DNA of 64,000 nucleotides, from positions 10,531,430 through 10,595,429 of the forward strand of contig CM057129.1 of the NCBI GenBank assembly GCA_029964075.1, read 5' to 3'. The notes under the pieces were generated by a model that worked only from the letters and a program-made list of their open reading frames with translations, was not told where the DNA came from and made no database searches. The position numbers were made by a program, and so were the translations under genes. The stretch is from Patiria pectinifera (Eukaryota; Echinodermata; Asteroidea; Valvatida; Asterinidae). This document shows positions 61,156 through 64,000 of the stretch, piece by piece; the first letter of the stretch is position 1; each line of letters begins with the position of its first letter.

Positions 61156-61293
61156 CACTGTAAAAATGTTGGGCAAAATGGGTTAACTATTCGACCAATT
61201 ACTTAACACGTTCAACTATTGTGCAAAATTGCCTCTACATATTGCGTTGTTTATATTTTGCCCAACGAATTATTTGCCAAACATTTTACAGTG
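61156..61293. mobile_element. Short MITE with CACTGTAAAAA termini
   Basis: CACTGTAAAAATGTTGGGCA at left, inverse of CACTGTAAAATGTTTGGCAA at right, 138 bp. Same family as 59157-59362. Confidence 0.6.
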
Positions 61294-62169
61294 CACAAAT
61301 GAAATTGATTTTGCTCCACAACATTTGGCATACTAACTGGATACATCAATTTATATACAAGTAATCGATAATGGCCTAAAACTGTTTGTAACAAATTAAA
61401 AGGTATTTGAATGAAAAAATGCAGTCCCAAAACTACCCGGTTCTGAAATACTGATGGAGTTAATTTCCGCCCATATTCGTCCGAGTGATATCAAAATCAT
61501 TTCCCGTTCATAATTATCATGATCATATGGAATAATTTTGATAATCAAGTTTTCGCAGCGATTCTTTTCCAGGTTCAGGCATTTTTAGACTGGCAAAGTT
61601 TGATGACAAGATTTCATTTGTGAGAGGTAGATCCGTCATTCGAATTTGTCAAAGGGCGGATTCGTCGCAAAGAAACAGATTCACTCTAAAGTATTACCAT
61701 CATTTTCGTCTACAGAAAATGAATTTCGTTCAGTGAAAATGTTGAATAGAAGCTTTTCAAAGTGTATATAACTTTTGAGTAGTAAGAATACATAATGATC
61801 ACCGCTGGGTTAAGTGTGGTTAAAATCACTTCCACATTTCTTTATTTTATATTGTCCCAGCCACGTGGTAGCCATACCCCAGGTCATCTATCACTAGATC
61901 CTAGTATGGACCATTGTACATCCACCAGAGGGTGTCAGTCTTGTGATCCTACTGGAGGGTTGAAAATTGGTGGGAAACCTTGTGTGCTTGTGCACATTTA
62001 CATAGACATGTGTACAAATGCACTGTTTACATAGGGATTACCTCGATCACCCCTGTGACCAAAATGGAACTGGCAAATGGCATTGAGGGGGTAAGTCTCT
62101 GGTTTTAATGGCTGTTTGGAGCCTGAGGGATACCAGGGGTTAATAAGGGGTGAATGGTCCGACAGTGAG

Positions 62170-62225
62170 GCCGGGTGGCTCAAATTACATGGTGTCATGG
62201 ATTGATTCCCACCAGGCACCTGATG
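62170..62225 (+). other. Weak tRNA-like sequence
   Basis: GGCCGGGTGGCTCAAATTAC followed by GGATTGATTCCCACC has A- and B-box character but poor matches. Possible SINE remnant. Confidence 0.25.
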
Positions 62226-62415
62226 TTGTACATTAAAAACCACCCCGCGTAAGGATAATCATTCATTTCTTTTTCAAACGACGACAACTTTTCACAAGTC
62301 TTGCTTAGATGTGATTCCCAGTTTGTCTGCATGACTTCAATATTGTTTTCTCTATTTTTCCCCTCATTTCATTTGTTCTCATATACACGTGTTTTATTGT
62401 TATTTTTCTTTACAG

Positions 62416-63246
62416 ATGAATATCTGTGTGGCAGTATTATCAATCGCCCTCCTTCTGGGTAACTCTGTCAAGCTCCGAGCTTCCGTTACTGGGCCGGTTC
62501 CCTCGGACGGTGATGGTCCTGTGTCTCAGGTGTGTCAGCAGTGCTGCCAAGGACCTGCCGCAATACCCGGCATACCAGGTCTGCCTGGACCGGTGGGACA
62601 GACGGGGCCGTACGGTCAGCCGGGGTCAAAGGGCGATGTTGGTGATCCAGGTCAGAAGGGTGAGATTGGCCCGATTGGACCTGTTGGTGATCAGGGAGCA
62701 CCTGGCAACACTGGGCCCAAAGGGGACGACGGGATAGGCCTGCCCGGCAAGATAGGTCCCAGAGGTCCAGCAGGTTTGGTCGGAACAATCGGACAAAGTG
62801 GTGTCAAAGGTCAAAAAGGTGAGCCGGGGGATACACCAGACGACTCCAACCAGCGGGTAGCATTCACTGTGGTGAGGACGAGCGCCTTCACCTCTTCCAG
62901 TCGCAACACCCGTTTGCCCTTCCATGAGGCCGAGACGCTTCTGCCGGGTACCAGCTTCAATCTAGAGGCCGGTGCATTCACATGTAGTGTGCCAGGCACC
63001 TACGTGTTCTTGTTTTCGGTGTTGAAACCGTCTTTCTGCGCCCACATGGACATTCATCTTAAAAAGAACGACGACTGGGTTGTCTCTAGTGCTAGCAGTG
63101 ATTCAAGTAACGCTGAGCAGGTGTCTGGAAGTGCAGTTTTGGTTCTGCAGCGAGGAGACACGGTGTTTCTGACCATGAGTGGTCAGGCGTGGAGTAATTC
63201 CAAACACTACACCTCACTCAGTGGCTTCCTACTTTACCCCGAATAA
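62416..63246 (+). CDS. Secreted collagen-C1q domain protein (C1q-4), intact and most diverged
   Basis: Predicted 276-aa protein. Signal peptide at about 1-23 (VAVLSIALLLG), CQQCC at 40-44, collagen stem from about 52 to 138 with the same single GIG break (106-108), and C1q head from about 147 to 275. It has one more Gly-X-Y triplet than C1q-1 (GDVGDPGQKG). The head core is conserved (FTCSVPGTYVF at 188-198, GSAVLVLQRGD at 238-248, SGFLLYPE), but the loop at about 204-235 is quite different, with CAHMDIHLKKNDDWVVSSAS and an added Cys208. The ATG follows a splice acceptor directly. The stop codon overlaps AATAAA. Likely secreted and trimeric; ligand unknown, probably different from the other copies. 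Confidence 0.9.
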   Translation: MNICVAVLSIALLLGNSVKLRASVTGPVPSDGDGPVSQVCQQCCQGPAAIPGIPGLPGPVGQTGPYGQPGSKGDVGDPGQKGEIGPIGPVGDQGAPGNTGPKGDDGIGLPGKIGPRGPAGLVGTIGQSGVKGQKGEPGDTPDDSNQRVAFTVVRTSAFTSSSRNTRLPFHEAETLLPGTSFNLEAGAFTCSVPGTYVFLFSVLKPSFCAHMDIHLKKNDDWVVSSASSDSSNAEQVSGSAVLVLQRGDTVFLTMSGQAWSNSKHYTSLSGFLLYPE

Positions 63247-64000
63247 ATAATTGGCACATTAAAAAAATAACCCGAAAACTTAAAGAAATACTTTTTTACT
63301 AAATTAATGTGTTTTTTCCTTGTTGCATTGTACATTCGCTGTACATGTACACAATTTACTGTACAGCGACAGATTAACTATTGTTTAATGCATGTGTTTA
63401 GCTATGTGTATAAGTATTGATATACAAGAAAAAGTATGCTTTATTACAATTTGTTGACACCGATTTTTCTACTTTTTTATGAACTCTGTAAAGAGTGAAA
63501 TGCTTTGTTAATGGATTTTTTCAAAGCAAGGCTATTGTTCTTTTTTAGGAAATAATTATGTTTGCAATAAAGCGTGCCACCGTGACGTGACTGTATGCAG
63601 AATGTTTAGGCTGATACAATTGTGTATTGGGCAACCCATTTTGACTGGAATTTGTAGGCGTAATTGTCGACAGAAGACTTTTTATTGCCACATTTGGCCT
63701 AACACAATGTAAGGAATATTTTGAAAATAAAAGACTTTTGTTTTGTGTAATTAAACACTAACAGGTTAATTAAACAGAATATATGCAAACAAAGTAGAAA
63801 AGACAAGCATTAACAAGATACTAAATAAAATTAGTTTTGTTCCTCCTTACCTTGATAGTTTTAGGGTATTACCGTGCACACACAGTTTTATTTCTCGGCT
63901 GTATGTTCACTGTTTAACACGCTGTAGAAATAGCTACATCATATGCCGCCGGGGTCACCCGTTGCCTTATCCATTGGAAAATACAAATAACGGAATCCGA
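63247..64000. other. 3' flank of C1q-4
   Basis: AATAAA overlaps the stop, and another is at about 63566 (GCAATAAAGCG). No further gene to the window end. Confidence 0.6.

Larger units (their letters stand above)
54868..62415 (+). other. Long intron of C1q-4
   Basis: Donor GTGAGT at 54868, acceptor TTCTTTACAG ending at 62415, 7.5 kb. Blocks similar to the other Y introns are scattered through it (54960-55330, 58495-58640, 60590-60900), separated by repeats listed here. CAG followed by CCAGCAATCAGCTCGAGTG (57390-57455) resembles 20090-20150 and could be another untranslated exon. No gene is seen in 61294-62170. Confidence 0.5.

Overview
The window is animal nuclear DNA. It is AT-rich, with spliced genes, vertebrate/invertebrate-style splice signals, TATA/CCAAT promoters, tRNA-derived SINEs and a dense mix of eukaryotic transposons (P superfamily, Penelope-like, a non-LTR retrotransposon and many miniature inverted-repeat elements). 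The only host genes I recognise are short secreted collagen-C1q proteins. The gene style and repeat mix suggest a marine invertebrate, possibly a deuterostome, but I cannot name a phylum from sequence alone. One scaffold gap of 500 N lies at 53016-53515.

The backbone is a tandem, segmentally duplicated array. Each unit has two modules. Module X (about 5 kb: 1-4820, 12016-17600, 26690-32422 continuing at 47341-47540) has no recognisable gene and itself contains an older internal direct repeat. Module Y carries a promoter, a short non-coding first exon, an intron of about 4 kb or more, and one coding exon that starts at ATG directly after the splice acceptor. There are five promoter/first-exon copies (about 5.2, 18.0, 21.1, 48.0 and 54.7 kb) but only four coding exons. 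C1q-1 (9274-10110) and C1q-4 (62416-63246) are intact. C1q-2 (25109-25936) has one in-frame TAG plus a Gly-to-Ala change in the collagen tract. C1q-3 (52154-53015) is full of small indels and runs into the gap. The fifth promoter is orphaned by a recombination junction at about 21046-21051, which places two promoters in tandem in front of C1q-2.

Mobile DNA has been added to the array. A Penelope-like relic with GIY-YIG endonuclease and 77-bp inverted ends (10386-12015) lies between units 1 and 2. A 14.9-kb P-superfamily element (32423-47340) is inserted in the third X module; the matching uninterrupted site is at 3797-3808. It encodes a four-exon THAP-type transposase whose catalytic exons are open but whose THAP exon is broken. 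Nested inside it are an antisense non-LTR reverse-transcriptase fragment, an inverted pair of tRNA-like SINEs, and a foldback element (42102-46904) with tandem-repeat arms. One arm of the foldback is in turn interrupted by a composite of two MITEs flanking three ~395-bp repeats. The last third of the window is the expanded intron of C1q-4, with a TA-flanked MITE, a second foldback-like element and a tandem-repeat block.

The C1q proteins are expected to be secreted, to trimerise through the collagen stem, and to recognise ligands through the globular head. A tandem, still-evolving set of this kind is typical of invertebrate innate recognition genes; that role is inference here. I found no tRNA or rRNA gene and no CRISPR.
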